From NCBI GenBank assembly GCA_016801845.1, contig CM028919.1, positions 6,650,001-6,714,000 on the forward strand: DNA of 64,000 bases, read 5' to 3'. The DNA is from Polydactylus sextarius. Lineage: Eukaryota > Chordata > Actinopteri > Polynemidae. Position numbers and translations under genes: made by a program. Shown piece after piece: positions 50,121-62,170 of the stretch. Within the stretch, counting starts at the first letter, position 1. Each line of letters begins with the position of its first letter. The notes below the pieces were generated by a model. It worked only from the letters and a program-made list of their open reading frames with translations, did not search any database and was not told the origin of the DNA.

Positions 50121-53100
50121 ACACTAGACTGTACAAAATGAAACTGTAACTTACCCAATAGATTTAGTTGTTGAGATAACTGTGTCTTGACCTTCATTAA
50201 TCATTTTAATCCAGCATTTAAACAAACAGCATCTTATACTTCTTTAGTCCCTCTCTTTCCTCTCCTCATCTCACTAATGAAATGGCCTGATTTAAGTTTC
50301 TCATATTTCCAAAAAAGACTAATCTGGGGAAGAGTAGATAAAGCAGGAGATGAGTTGCTGCTGAGAGAAGAGCTTTGCCAGGTGTGACAGGTGCTGACCT
50401 GCCCTAAACAGGTTGGGAATAGTCTTGTCGGCTTTGTTTGTACAGCTAATGAGGATATGGTTAGGCTTAAATCCTATGATCCAAGTTTGTTTCAAGCATA
50501 GATACTTCAAAGCAGAGGACACAGACAAGTCATTAATTTGAACTAATACAGGTCAATTTTTTTAGATAATCAAAGTGAAAAACTGCTTGAAGATACTATC
50601 AACGATAGATTGTCCATTCAGGATGAAACACCTTCCATGAGACCGGAGATAGGCCTGAGCAAACACATTCCCATCCGCTAGTGAAAATGGATATGTTGTT
50701 GACCTGTCCAGCCACACAAAAGCCCTTCCCAGTGTTCAGGTGAGTAACCCTCCACCAGCCTGAAATCTCTTAACTAAATATTGTGAGTGTCCCTCTTTAC
50801 ATCCGAGAGTCTGTCTGTTTACCTTCAGATCCAGGGGATTAGAGGATCGACACTGCATGAAGGTGGAGAGGAGAGGCCCATTTTCTCAGGTAGACAGAGA
50901 AAAAACACACAATAAAAATGTACTTAATATCATTCACATATAAATATGGATTATTTACAACATGAAAGAGAATATTGAAATGTTTCATAAAGTTGTTTGA
51001 AAATGTGACAGTCCCACTAATTTGATTTCAGTCCTTGTGCTTCATAAACTGAGTCAGCCCCCATGAATCCATTTAAGGGCTTTTCTCCAATATTACCCAT
51101 TCAGCAATTACTGTTGTGAGTTGGATTTAGTTCTGTAATGATCCAACTGAGCTGGCCTGTATTTCAGTGCTGTGCAGTAACCCAGATGGGAGCGAAGATC
51201 CTCCTCTGTGGCTAGAGAAAAGGAGCACGAGCCAAAATGAGAATTAGAGTAAACTTCAACATGTCAGCACGTCCTCATATCATTTATTTTCCACTGGTTT
51301 GGATGGATGTGGCTAAGATGATTGCTGATGATTTTAAAAAAGTCCTACGCACATCCCCACAAACTTGTATGACATGATCTCCCATGTGCACAGCTAGTGT
51401 TTTTTGGAACAGCTTGGAGAAAGCAGGATTTTATCTGAGATATTCAAACATTCCTTCCTCATCTATGTGATACAAACTGTAAAAGCGTGTCACTCACTGC
51501 TGTTCTTACTGCACCTATCGTATTTTTCTTTCCAATCTTTTCAAGGGCCATCTCCAATTCCGTGGGGCAATTCAAAAGGGGTTATTGTATTTTGCATAAC
51601 AATTAAAAGCTGCAGTAGAAAAATGCCCTCCATACAAAAGCAAAAATGCATTTTATCCTCATTACTGTCAGAGTCATTCTCTTACTCAGCCCGTGCAAAA
51701 CTGCCAAAATGTGCTTTCTCCAATCTTAGCAAATCTGTAAAGGCTGTGGTCCAACTGATTGTGTAGGGTTTGTCCTACATGAGGGTGCATTGAGTGTGTG
51801 CAATGGAGGGAGGTATCTCAATCTAGAAGAAATCCACTTGGGTGGTAAAATGGAAATGGTATCCACACTCACTTTTGTGCTTGCAGAAACATAAAACAAA
51901 TTGGACTGAATGATTTTTGCTCATTGTTCTTTTTGAACAATGAGCTAATGTAAATGCAGTGTTTCTCATTCTAGCAGTGCTGTGATTGGTCCACGTCTCT
52001 CTCCAGCTGCTGATAATGCAGCTGTGCATTAACACTGACCTTGACATGTGTCTCTGTAGGGAAGCACAATAGTCTGCCTATTTCCAGCCACTGACCCCTG
52101 CTGCCAGGCTGCAGCAGATGGAAAGTGTCTGTTTCTAACAGCTGCCCTCCAGAGGTGACAGGGGAGGCTTGTTAGTACTTATCTCTTTACCTGATACTAT
52201 CTTCTCTACTCTAGCAAAGGATTTTTCTCAAGATAGATAACCTGATTAAACTTGTAGGAGCTGACATTCTGCAAAAGTCAGGCACATACCACAGTAGTTC
52301 CATGCAGTTGTCTTTGTACTGTACATTGTGAGTGTATTGGCTAATACTTTCATTTATATGGCACAAGCTCAAAACTGTGCCCAGTGTGTTCCTGTGTGGA
52401 GTAAGGGAAATATTTTTTCTTTTCTTTTTTTTATAATTGATAGAAGTCAGTTGAGTTGACATAACAATATTAAATCACTCTTAAACACCTATGTGAACAA
52501 TATACAATATCACTTATGTCAGTTCATTTAGAATGTAATGGTAAATTTGTTTCATTTTGGTTTTGCTTTGCTGCAAGCAAGACACATTGACCAAACTCAG
52601 TACTTGTATCTGTTGGAATATACCAAGCGGTCAGTGTTGTGCTGTAAATTTTTTCCTTTACTCTTGTGGTGAGCCCTTTTTTTCCAAGGACATTTAGCCT
52701 AATCCACTTCAGCTGCCTTCATTCAGAGTTGGTAAAAGACGCCCCAACACTGACTCTGTTGGTGAAATTGCGAGACTGGTTTTCATAAAACATAAATATC
52801 TGTTAAGAGTCTGGGTATGATCCACTTTTATGAAATGATGAGTAACATTTCCTTATTGTCGCTCGCACCCCATGCCGCACCGCGAGAAGTTGCTGCCACA
52901 GATACAACTCTCATTTCACTCTGCGACCAAAGGATTGCAATTGTGCTGTGGAGTCTTCATGAGAAAAAACATACCATCTCCGCTTACACAATAGCAAAAT
53001 TTCCACTGCCTTTCAAAAATACAAAGCATGCGGTGCAACTTAATCTCTCCCCCATGATAAAACAAACATTTAAGTTGTCTTTAACAAATGGATATGAAGT

Positions 53101-54105
53101 GTTGTGTGATGCAGAAAGCAAAAGAAAAACAGATGAAACGCCACATCTTCATGGAATCTGTTTTTTTATTATTGAGTTATATATAATATTTATACAGAAA
53201 ATAGTTATTAAATGTTCAACGACTGCAAACATATGACAACTGGATGGACATAAGCTTTAAGCTGTGTGCTGGACTGAAGAAATTTATTTCAAATATTGAT
53301 GTGAAAAACGTTTATGGCAAAACATAGAGATCCTTGTGTTTTAGGTGGAAAAGTTCCAGTCTTTACTCACGATGCCTGTTTTGCCGTCATTTTTCATTCT
53401 GAAAGTGTTAAATATACACATCTATTGAAGCAAGCACTTCCTTTTCAAAATAAGCAAATTATGTGGCATCTTCATCATTTGGGATTTGGACAGCTTTATT
53501 CCTTTGTGCTTCCTTCTGTCGGTGTGCTTTCTCTTCAGAAATGGGAACTGCAGAGAGCTGGGTACAACACTGCTGGGTATTCTACCAGATGGATACTCGG
53601 TATGAATCAGGTCTAAGTTTCAGCCAAAGCCCGAATGTGTGTGTTGGACTGCACATTGCATATCTGGAGACCACACAGGTTCCATAAGCACGTCTAAATC
53701 TCTCTGCTGCCCTCTATCTTTGTCTGAACATCTCCCTCAGGGATCAGGGTCATAAGTTCAATACCAGCGGGGAACCTGCGCTAAGACGAACACATGCTGT
53801 TGAGCTGCTAATTATCCTTCAACATCTCTTCACCCTCTGCTAATACACATAAGATTAATTGCATTTGCATTTGAAAAACAACAAATAAGTTTTAGAAAAT
53901 TTAACTACTTTTACGTATACATATTATACATATATTTTATATATACACAGGTACCCACTTATTCCTCAGTTGCATGCAGATAAAAAAATAAGAGGCCAAA
54001 TTATAAAACGACACACACCTGTAGTCAACCGTTTCATACATAAAGACATTTTTTCTGTCACTGCTCTTTAAAGCCTTTTACCAAGTCCATTAATGAGGAA
54101 GGGCA
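50121..54105. other. Intergenic, no gene recognised
   Basis: Unique sequence. 52860-53080 is slightly richer in CpG and could be regulatory. The 139-codon plus-strand frame at 52817-53236 and the 120-codon frame at 51404-51766 have no recognisable domains. Confidence 0.4.
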
Positions 54106-54109
54106 TTAG

Positions 54110-54560
54110 CATGTGGTCACAACCTGCCGCCTCTCTTATATTATCTCAATATTGTCCAGCAACTGTGGGAGAAGAAACTCAGCAGAGTGTGAAATGACCC
54201 CCCAGCCAGCGATTGCACACCAACAACAGTGATCCCCGACCCATCGTATTCCTGCGCAAATATACAGATAAACAGATGATTTCATTACCTATGAAGCTCG
54301 GTGTCTGGGCAGCGAGAGAGAGAGGGAGGAAGGCACAAGTGATCTCATCCAACGTGCTGAAGGCTCACCGTTATAAACGAGTTTGTCATACCACCATGGT
54401 TGGCCATAAATGACCTCACCAGACGTGCTGCTGTAATAAACTAAACTAATAAGAATGTGCAGGAAGAAAAACACCGCCTGCAGTGAGCACGGCTACTAAG
54501 AAGCGAGAGCTAGCCGCTAAAAACATAAATCTCGCCCTGATAAATCTCAATGGACGGCTG
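54110..54560. promoter_or_regulatory. Enhancer-like block, 450 bp
   Basis: Clean unique sequence with raised GC and CpG compared with its flanks. Words include TTGGCCATAAATGACCTCAC and ACCGTTATAAACGAG. Short frames on both strands match nothing known. One of the best conserved-element candidates in the 3' flank of pax1. Conservation is untested. Confidence 0.35.
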
Positions 54561-57390
54561 TCACTTGACATGTGTAGAGGTGGGAGCAGGTATGTGGTAA
54601 AAGGGGACACACACCCTGGACATCCGCAGTGATGGAGGAAAAGCCCCCTCTACTGTGAAAAGAGACTTCCATATGTACTTGTACCTTCTGTGGCCCTTTA
54701 ACCTAGAACAGATGTCATCAATAAATAGCCCTGACCCATGGAGGCATTCCAGTGTGTGATCGAGGCCTTTTTTTTTTTTTTGTTTTGCGTGCTAGACTGA
54801 CTTGCCTAGCTGGTCAACACCTGACCAAACTGCAAGGTTTACAATATAGATGTGTAAAGCCCTCTTTCGTGTAATGATGAGCGTAGGTGTTTGAGAAACA
54901 GTTATACTTTAAAAAACTCATTGGGTAAAGTAACAGCTTAGCTTACACACACTGCCAGCTCCCGTGGGAGCAGTGTGAGAGCTGCTACAAGCTGCCTCCC
55001 GTTACAAGGTCTGCTACTAAGTTATGACCTATCGCCTTGCCATTCTAATCTTTCCACAAACATCTGTAAGGAGAGATTTACATGTCCTCTTGTGATTTAT
55101 TGCAACATGTCTTCAGTTTTCCATTGGCTTTGAAACCAGGATCGGGTCCCATGAAACGTGGCATTTCCATGTTAGTGTGTCTATTCGTGCTCTTTTGTCT
55201 TTTTGTCAGATGGACAAGGTTAAACTTCCTCATCCTCAGCTTGACCACAGTGTTGTGGTGGTGCACTTTAACGATCACTTAGTCCAATCTGGAAATATTT
55301 CATTTTTAATGGTATGGAGAGGTCGTCTGCTACAGTGATTAGATTTAGGAAGTAATAGTAAATTTGAACTATTTGTCAACTATCGGGTCACTGGGAAAGT
55401 CTTTAGTGAATGTTGGACTGTGATGCTCTCCATGCTGCATCTGATAACCAACACAAATGGTGCATTTCAAAGGACACAAACTTCCACATAAAGTGGAACT
55501 CGTCTCTTTGTAAGGGTGGTCTCCCGTAGTTGGCCATGCATGGAGGTTAAAGACATGTTCACATGCTATCATACAGTATCCAGGTCGGATAAGTATGATA
55601 ATCTATTCAATATGTAAAATGTTTATTTTGTAGAGGGACCTCAAACAAACTGAACCAATATTTACAGAGAGTGGCAGCCAAATATTCTGCCTTTTTCCCA
55701 GACATTATTGCTCCCTCATTTGTCTTCTATTCTCCTGAGCAAAATGTCAACAAGGAAACTAATGCGTCTGAAGCCTTAAGGAGACTATAACATTTTCCCC
55801 GTATTATTTTTACATATCCCACAGATTTGTCTGAAAGAAATCACTTCCCTAATGTATTTGCCGTTCTTAGTGTACGTCTACACCAGATATCCAGATATTG
55901 TGCAACAGTTGATGTGAAAAAACATCCGCTTTTATTGCTCCTATGAAGAAAAAAGAAAAAAAAAAGGGGAAAAGATTATATCAAACTTCTGTAAAACCTA
56001 ATCACACTAACATAGAAATCTCTGCATAAATTCCACTGCACATAATGCATTTGGTGGACATTTTTGAAAGGTTGTCCCTCCTAACAAATAGAATATGTAT
56101 CTTAGTATGATATTATTAAATACTATCGAAGCAAAATTAGCAGAAATCTATTTTGCCAGAAATAACAGCTATGCAATAACAATCAGATGTTAATACTTAC
56201 ACAAGCCCTTTTATATGATAGATTCTGTGCACCAACATGACATCTGTGTTATTCTTTCAGTCTGTTTGTTCAACAGTTTTCATTTAAAAGAAATAATATC
56301 AGCACCAATATAAAGTGTGATTGTCTTCTGCAGTTGCCCTAATCTATCTATTACTAACCACAGCATTGTTAAATAAGTTGGGTCCTGCTGCTTGAAGACG
56401 CTTGACATATTTGGTGACTCAGAACATTGCATGCCAAAAGGAGGAAACCTTGGTGGTCCATTGTTGGTCACTATTAAAGCTGCATTATTTTTCTTCCTCT
56501 TGACCCTTGGAAATGTCTACAACACCAAGATGCCCTCTCTTAGAAATAGCAGCTGTGTGTAGTTACATAACAGGAAACAGCTGTCAGAGGCAATCCCAGT
56601 GTCTGACTCTGTAGGTCTGGGTCTGGACTCCTGTACAGGTTGTGCTGTTTGTTTTGAGAACATGCTCAGTTCTTGTAGAGGCGTCCTGGAGTCAATGGAG
56701 TGGAGGAATTCTAGGGTTCACATAGAGAAGCTGCATGTTTGGGCATTAGATAGTGAAATGGCTTACTGGCTAATCCATCTGTGCTGAAATTATTATGTAA
56801 TCTTTCTCATGATTTAATACTTGTTTTCATTTCTGTCTTCAGCCTCAACGAACAAGGCTATTTTTATACACAGGATCATATAAACCTGTTCTTCATGCTT
56901 CTCCAAGAGGATTTTTGCACCCTACACTCCCATAGGAGCGTCTGCTAAAAACATCACCATATGATTGCAGATATACTCAACATACATAGAAAATACATGG
57001 TTACAACACTAAACATGTGATTAAGCCTCTGGAACAGCCAAGGTTTGTATTGAAAAGTAGATGTGGGCATTGGTGGGTCTTTGTTAACAGAAGCAACATT
57101 GATTTTTGATTTCACAAAAGAAACAAAAGAGCAGTCTCCAATATCTCCACCTCTGTCTAATACAAACACTTAAACCTAACTTTGCCTCTGTCAGAAACAA
57201 TGGTAACCATGGATCCTAACCTAATTTACAAATTATTGACTGAATGACTGTAATATGAAAGGGTTCACTCACAGCAGCAAAATTGCAGCAAATTAAGACC
57301 TGACTCTGGATTTCTCCTCAGCACTGAAGTGGTTCAGCATCTTTCAGCTCAGTGTATTATTTTATTTTTCAACTTGGGCTTTATTGTTTC
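54561..57390. other. Intergenic, no gene recognised
   Basis: Unique moderate-AT sequence with a T run near 54769-54780. There is no convincing frame or repeat. Confidence 0.5.
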
Positions 57391-57440
57391 AGGTTCAGTC
57401 ACATTACAGGTCACATTACAGGTCACATCAGGTTCAGTCA
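57391..57440. repeat. Small tandem and nested repeat
   Basis: TCACATTACAGG is repeated in tandem, with a third partial copy, and is bracketed by two copies of AGGTTCAGTCACA. Confidence 0.8.
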
Positions 57441-58300
57441 CACTGTCATTAGCCTCATTTCTAGAAGCAGAAGACATCTGTTTTCATCAACGAGTTCTGA
57501 CCCACTGCAAGCTACCTGCACGACACCGCACGGCAGACAGACGCAGACACTCATTGACATGTCGGATCATTAACAAACTGTAAAAAATTTGAGGAGACCA
57601 AAGTAGAGTCAAAAGAGGAGGCAAATATGTGCTGCCCTAAATTGAACCCCCCCAAAAAAGTTGTGCAAAAACAAGAAGTTAAGAAAAAAGCAAAATGAAA
57701 TGACCCATACACTTACATCAAAGCTGGCCTTGGCTTTTTCCTGTGGAAAGCCCCGAAGCACAGCAAAAAAAAAAAGATGTTAACTTTAACTGTGAACATG
57801 ATGATCGCAAACTGCACTGAACTTTCAGTATGTTTTGAGCTTCTAAGAGCTGTGCTCACTCCAGTTTGTCCAGTTTCAGTTCGATGGTTGGGATTTCCAA
57901 TTAGCTTGTCAGGTTGTGATTCATCACCTTATCTGAGTGGAAATTTACCTCCGAAACCAGATTTTTATCAGGCAGTTACATTACTATAATAAATATCTAG
58001 CCTTCTTGTGTTAATGTAACACTGTAGCCTGACATAAAGATATTTCATATGTCCTATTCTTTCTATGCTCAATGCTTCTTCACATTATTCTTCTTTTATG
58101 GTGCATCATTCAGAGTTTTGATCTGAAACAGAAAAAGCTAAATACCACGTCAAATCCTAAACAGAAGTAATATAAACATGGCAATCACTGCCAAATTAGT
58201 GTGCCTGTCATTTCCTGCTGTGTGTTTGAGAATTTAAGTTACAAATTCAATGTATACAACCAGTCTGCCTGTTTTTGTTAGATTGCCTGTCCCTACTTTA
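57441..58300. other. Intergenic, no gene recognised
   Basis: Unique sequence with short A runs near 57645-57770. Confidence 0.5.
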
Positions 58301-58309
58301 GCTGCTCTT

Positions 58310-58590
58310 CAAAGAAAGCCATCCACTAAACCCAAAGGGCATCCATTATGTGTGATGGAGAATTCCTAATGAGAGCAGAAAATCAAACCGTTGTGTAATC
58401 GGACACTGTACTGTACACAGTAAAGATTCTCCTACTCGTTTTCCCCTGAACAGCTTCAGCACCTGATCAAAAGTTTGCTGAAGGTCATAAAAATTCCTCA
58501 CCTTCAGTTAAATTTATGGCAGTACTCATTAGTTGAAATAAAACAGATTAATGCAAGTGCAATTAAATGTGACCTATAGGTTTAATAATG
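58310..58590. promoter_or_regulatory. Enhancer-like block
   Basis: Unique sequence with AATTCCTAATGAGAGCAG and a cluster of homeodomain-type cores at 58505-58570 (CAGATTAATGCAAGTGCAAT). Confidence 0.25.
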
Positions 58591-59640
58591 AAGTGGAGTC
58601 TACTTAAGCATGTCTTTTCCATTCTCCCCAGCCGCCCTGGAGCTCACATAAAACTCTTTTTAGGGAAGGAAACTTCAGTCTTACTGCTCTAGGTTCTGTC
58701 TGCAATCTTTAAATATAGCAAATTAAAAGAAACACATATCAACTTTATATTTTGTAACACTTTTAATATGTGCAGTATGATTCTTTTTTTTTTTTTTTTT
58801 AGATTAGTACTACATCTAAAAATATAGTACTACAGCTCTCTCCAAATCAGAGGCAGTAGAGTTAAATTCTTTCGTTTCAGTTTTAAATGTTCTGTCCTGG
58901 GGCCTTAAGTGTCAGTGTGAGATTTTTCTGTTGATCTCGAGTGTTAGTCCACATCATGCTGTCCCACAGGGATGGGGTATTAGTTCAGAGAAAAGGAAGC
59001 CACTACCTCATTATGCTGCTAATTTTAGGCAGCAGGAAAAGATGTTTGGAAACTTTTGGCACAGATTCCAAGCGTTGGAGTGGTACCCGCTCTGCTCTCG
59101 ATTCCCATGGGTGAAGCAGGGGTGATTTTGGTACTTGAGCAAGCTCAAAGAAACAATTTACAACATATACAGTGGAACTTCAAAAGTGTCTTATCGGAGT
59201 CAGGCATCAAACATGAATGATTCCATATGAAATAGCAACTTTCTGTTTACCGTAATTAGGGGAATATTTTTCCATTAGGGAAGTAAAAATAAATTAACAT
59301 GGCTCTGGTTGAAAAGCTGACGTGTAACTACACACAGTTTTTTTTCCCTCCTCACTAAATTTCAGGTGGTGGTTTGGGGCAAAAATTCCTTAGAAGAGTT
59401 GATAAAGGAAAATAACCAAGAAGAATATTTAAACCTACATAACTGAATTAGCATTTTATTCCTAAAATACACTGAAAATAATACAGTTAGCATATATGTT
59501 AGCATTTAGACTTAAACCAAGAGCAATACTGGTTATATTTTAAATTAATTTTAATAATATTGAATAATAATATTATCATATTATGTTATATACACATAAA
59601 GAACTAACTCCCATAATCTCCACTAACTCATACAACAAAT
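58591..59640. other. Intergenic, no gene recognised
   Basis: AT-rich sequence with a T run near 58784-58801. Nothing else is recognised. Confidence 0.5.
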
Positions 59641-59641
59641 T

Positions 59642-59642
<1 letters not shown>

Positions 59643-59691
<49 letters not shown>

Positions 59692-59713
59692 GTGTATGTA
59701 TATATATATAAAG
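59643..59713. repeat. (AT)n(TG)n(TA)n microsatellite
   Basis: AT to about 59675, GTATG and TG units to about 59697, then TA to about 59710. Confidence 0.95.
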
Positions 59714-61990
59714 CTCCACTCTCTTCACCAGCTAGTTATGTTACTTATGCTAGTTACTAGCTAACTATGACCAACAATTTTAAGTTGCTACTATAAAACA
59801 GAAAAATGAGTTGAAAGATGCTGAGATGCTGCACAGGTTTCCTCTTTCATATTATCTGCAGTCATTTTTGTTTATTGTGAATATTAAAATATGAATAAGA
59901 GCAGCATCAAAGTTTTGAACTTAACAACTTTAACCTTCTGACATTGACTGAAATTCTTTTTTTTTATTGTAAAAGAATATACACATCATACCTAAAAGAA
60001 AAAGAAAGTCACATGTTGCTTTTCTCAGTCATGTACGAGTGTTACAGGGAAATAAAACTTGAAAAGCATGTTGAGTGACTGAAGTCTCTTAAATCCTGGC
60101 GTCGGCTCGGTGTTGACCATAAACCTGGCAGGAGCTGAAGGGAGGTAAACGTAACAAACCCATAATAAACACGATGGCTGATTAATTACAGATGAAACAA
60201 TTGACACTCAGACTCTGGGCTCCAAAGTCGAGGAGCATGTTTGACTTAAGAGATGAGGCACCTAGCTTTCTAGAAAATATTGTGATGGGTACAGAGAATG
60301 AATTAAAATGTAATGTATTTATCTTCACAGGGCATCCTGCTGTTCTCTATATAGGACTGAATTAGTTTTCTTTTAATGTTATTTTTATAAATTGTTGAAG
60401 CAGAAATTAAAGCACAGTCAAAGCTGAAATATGATTTAAAGCATCAAAATTAACCTGACACAAAAAATATTATCTGTGGGAAATCGCTGGATTGACCTCT
60501 TTCAGAAAACAAACAATTTAGAACGATCACATAAATACACAATGTGACCTAATCTGGTACTTTCCTATGATGGTGAAGAAAAGTAGTGTTTGTTGTTCTA
60601 CCGAAACATCAATTTAGTGCAATGTACATCAGAGTAACGTCCCTGCCCAGTTGAGTTGGACCACCCACCCTCAGAGTGTTGAAACGCAGTCAAGGAACAG
60701 TCATTAAACTGTTTCCCCAGGTCACTCAAAATCAGACTTGTTAAAGCTGTGAACTGGAGGAAAGAGACCCCGCTGGTAGCTGTCCAAGCTCCAGTGTCAG
60801 CCCACTGACTGACCTTGATTCATAATATTCACGTTTGCTCGTGGCCCAGCTGCAGCAGACATCATTATGTCATCTGTGGCTTGTTGTGATGTCTTTAAAA
60901 GTTAGTAGCATTTGGCCTTAACTACTAAAACTGGGAAGAAAGCAAGAGTGGGTAAGAGGAGACAAGGCTGCAACCACTGTATTGGTTAGAAAATCACTGT
61001 CCATAGAAGTGTTGACTGTTGTTTATCATGTTTTCCCACATTTCAACTTTTATCAACAATTTGAATAGCTAATTTTCTAATGGAAAATTTGTGTCATTAG
61101 CGAAGAGTCTTGTGGGAAATACATAAACCATAACAATTAGTGATGGTAAATTGTCGACAAAATTGCATTTAATATGTGATTTTATTTGGTTTTGTTAATA
61201 GATAAGAGATAAGATTGTTTGCAAAAGAATATATTGTCACCATATCAATGACTAACTATTACTGACTCAAATAAATAGTGGCTGTTTTGTCTTATGCCGT
61301 CTGTACAGTTATGAGCACAATGAGTCCTTCCTGTGGCCGGTGCCAAAGCCCTTCATGTTTCCATGTTGTCGTCTGTGTCATTTCCAGCACACTGCGTCCG
61401 CACAGCTAAAGTGGTCAAAATCAGCACAGTCCATACATTTTTTTTGTCAGCTAAACTGAGCAGTGACCTACAGTAGCTGAGGGACTTGGTTTTTGCCAGA
61501 GGGAAATAAAATATAAAAATAGGCCAGACGGCCCCAAACAGAAATACATTTATATCCTTAACAACAGCAACTGTTATGTTGAAACAGCCTTTTTCTAGGC
61601 AGCCATTATACATTTCATTACTCTAATAAACAATGAATGATTCCCAGCACTATGCAAAGTTTAGCAACACAGGCTTGACTGCAAATTGGATAAATGACTA
61701 CAACAACAATATGGCTGCCAAAGTCAAACTGTAAAACTCTGATACTCACAGCTTGGACAGCAGCTTAATAGATCATAAATAACAGGCTGGATAGATATCA
61801 CACTGTCTTTCAAAGCTCACCCTGAGAATGGGAAGAATGTTTTGTTCTGTTTTGGGTTTGAGCGTGCTGAGTAAATGTCACTTTTGACTATTGGACTGAT
61901 TTTCACACAGATAGCGCGACTGTGTTTGCATACTTGGACAAAATGGTGAGCAGATTAGTTAATTGGTATCAAAGCCGGTAAGGCAGGGGC
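59714..61990. other. Intergenic, no gene recognised
   Basis: Unique sequence. 60090-60300 (GGCTGATTAATTACAGATG, CTAGAAAATATTGTGATGGG) is a possible conserved regulatory block. No gene family is recognised in the short frames. Confidence 0.4.
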
Positions 61991-61999
61991 AGCGACATC

Positions 62000-62170
62000 T
62001 TTCCTCGCATGAGTGGCAGCCTGTGCAGGTGAGGCCGAGTTCATGACGTCAACTCCTCAGCCCGTCACACCAGTGAACAGTTCACACGACACTGGACGAA
62101 CCTCGCCGCTCGCATACTTAACATAGTTGAAGGTCATAAACACGGCCATGGAGGGAACCAGCTGAAATTG
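62000..62170. promoter_or_regulatory. CRE-containing regulatory candidate
   Basis: A perfect palindromic cAMP response element, TGACGTCA, lies at 62044-62051 in a GC-richer unique block with several CpGs. There is no clear TATA box or exon nearby, so an enhancer is as likely as a promoter. Confidence 0.35.
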
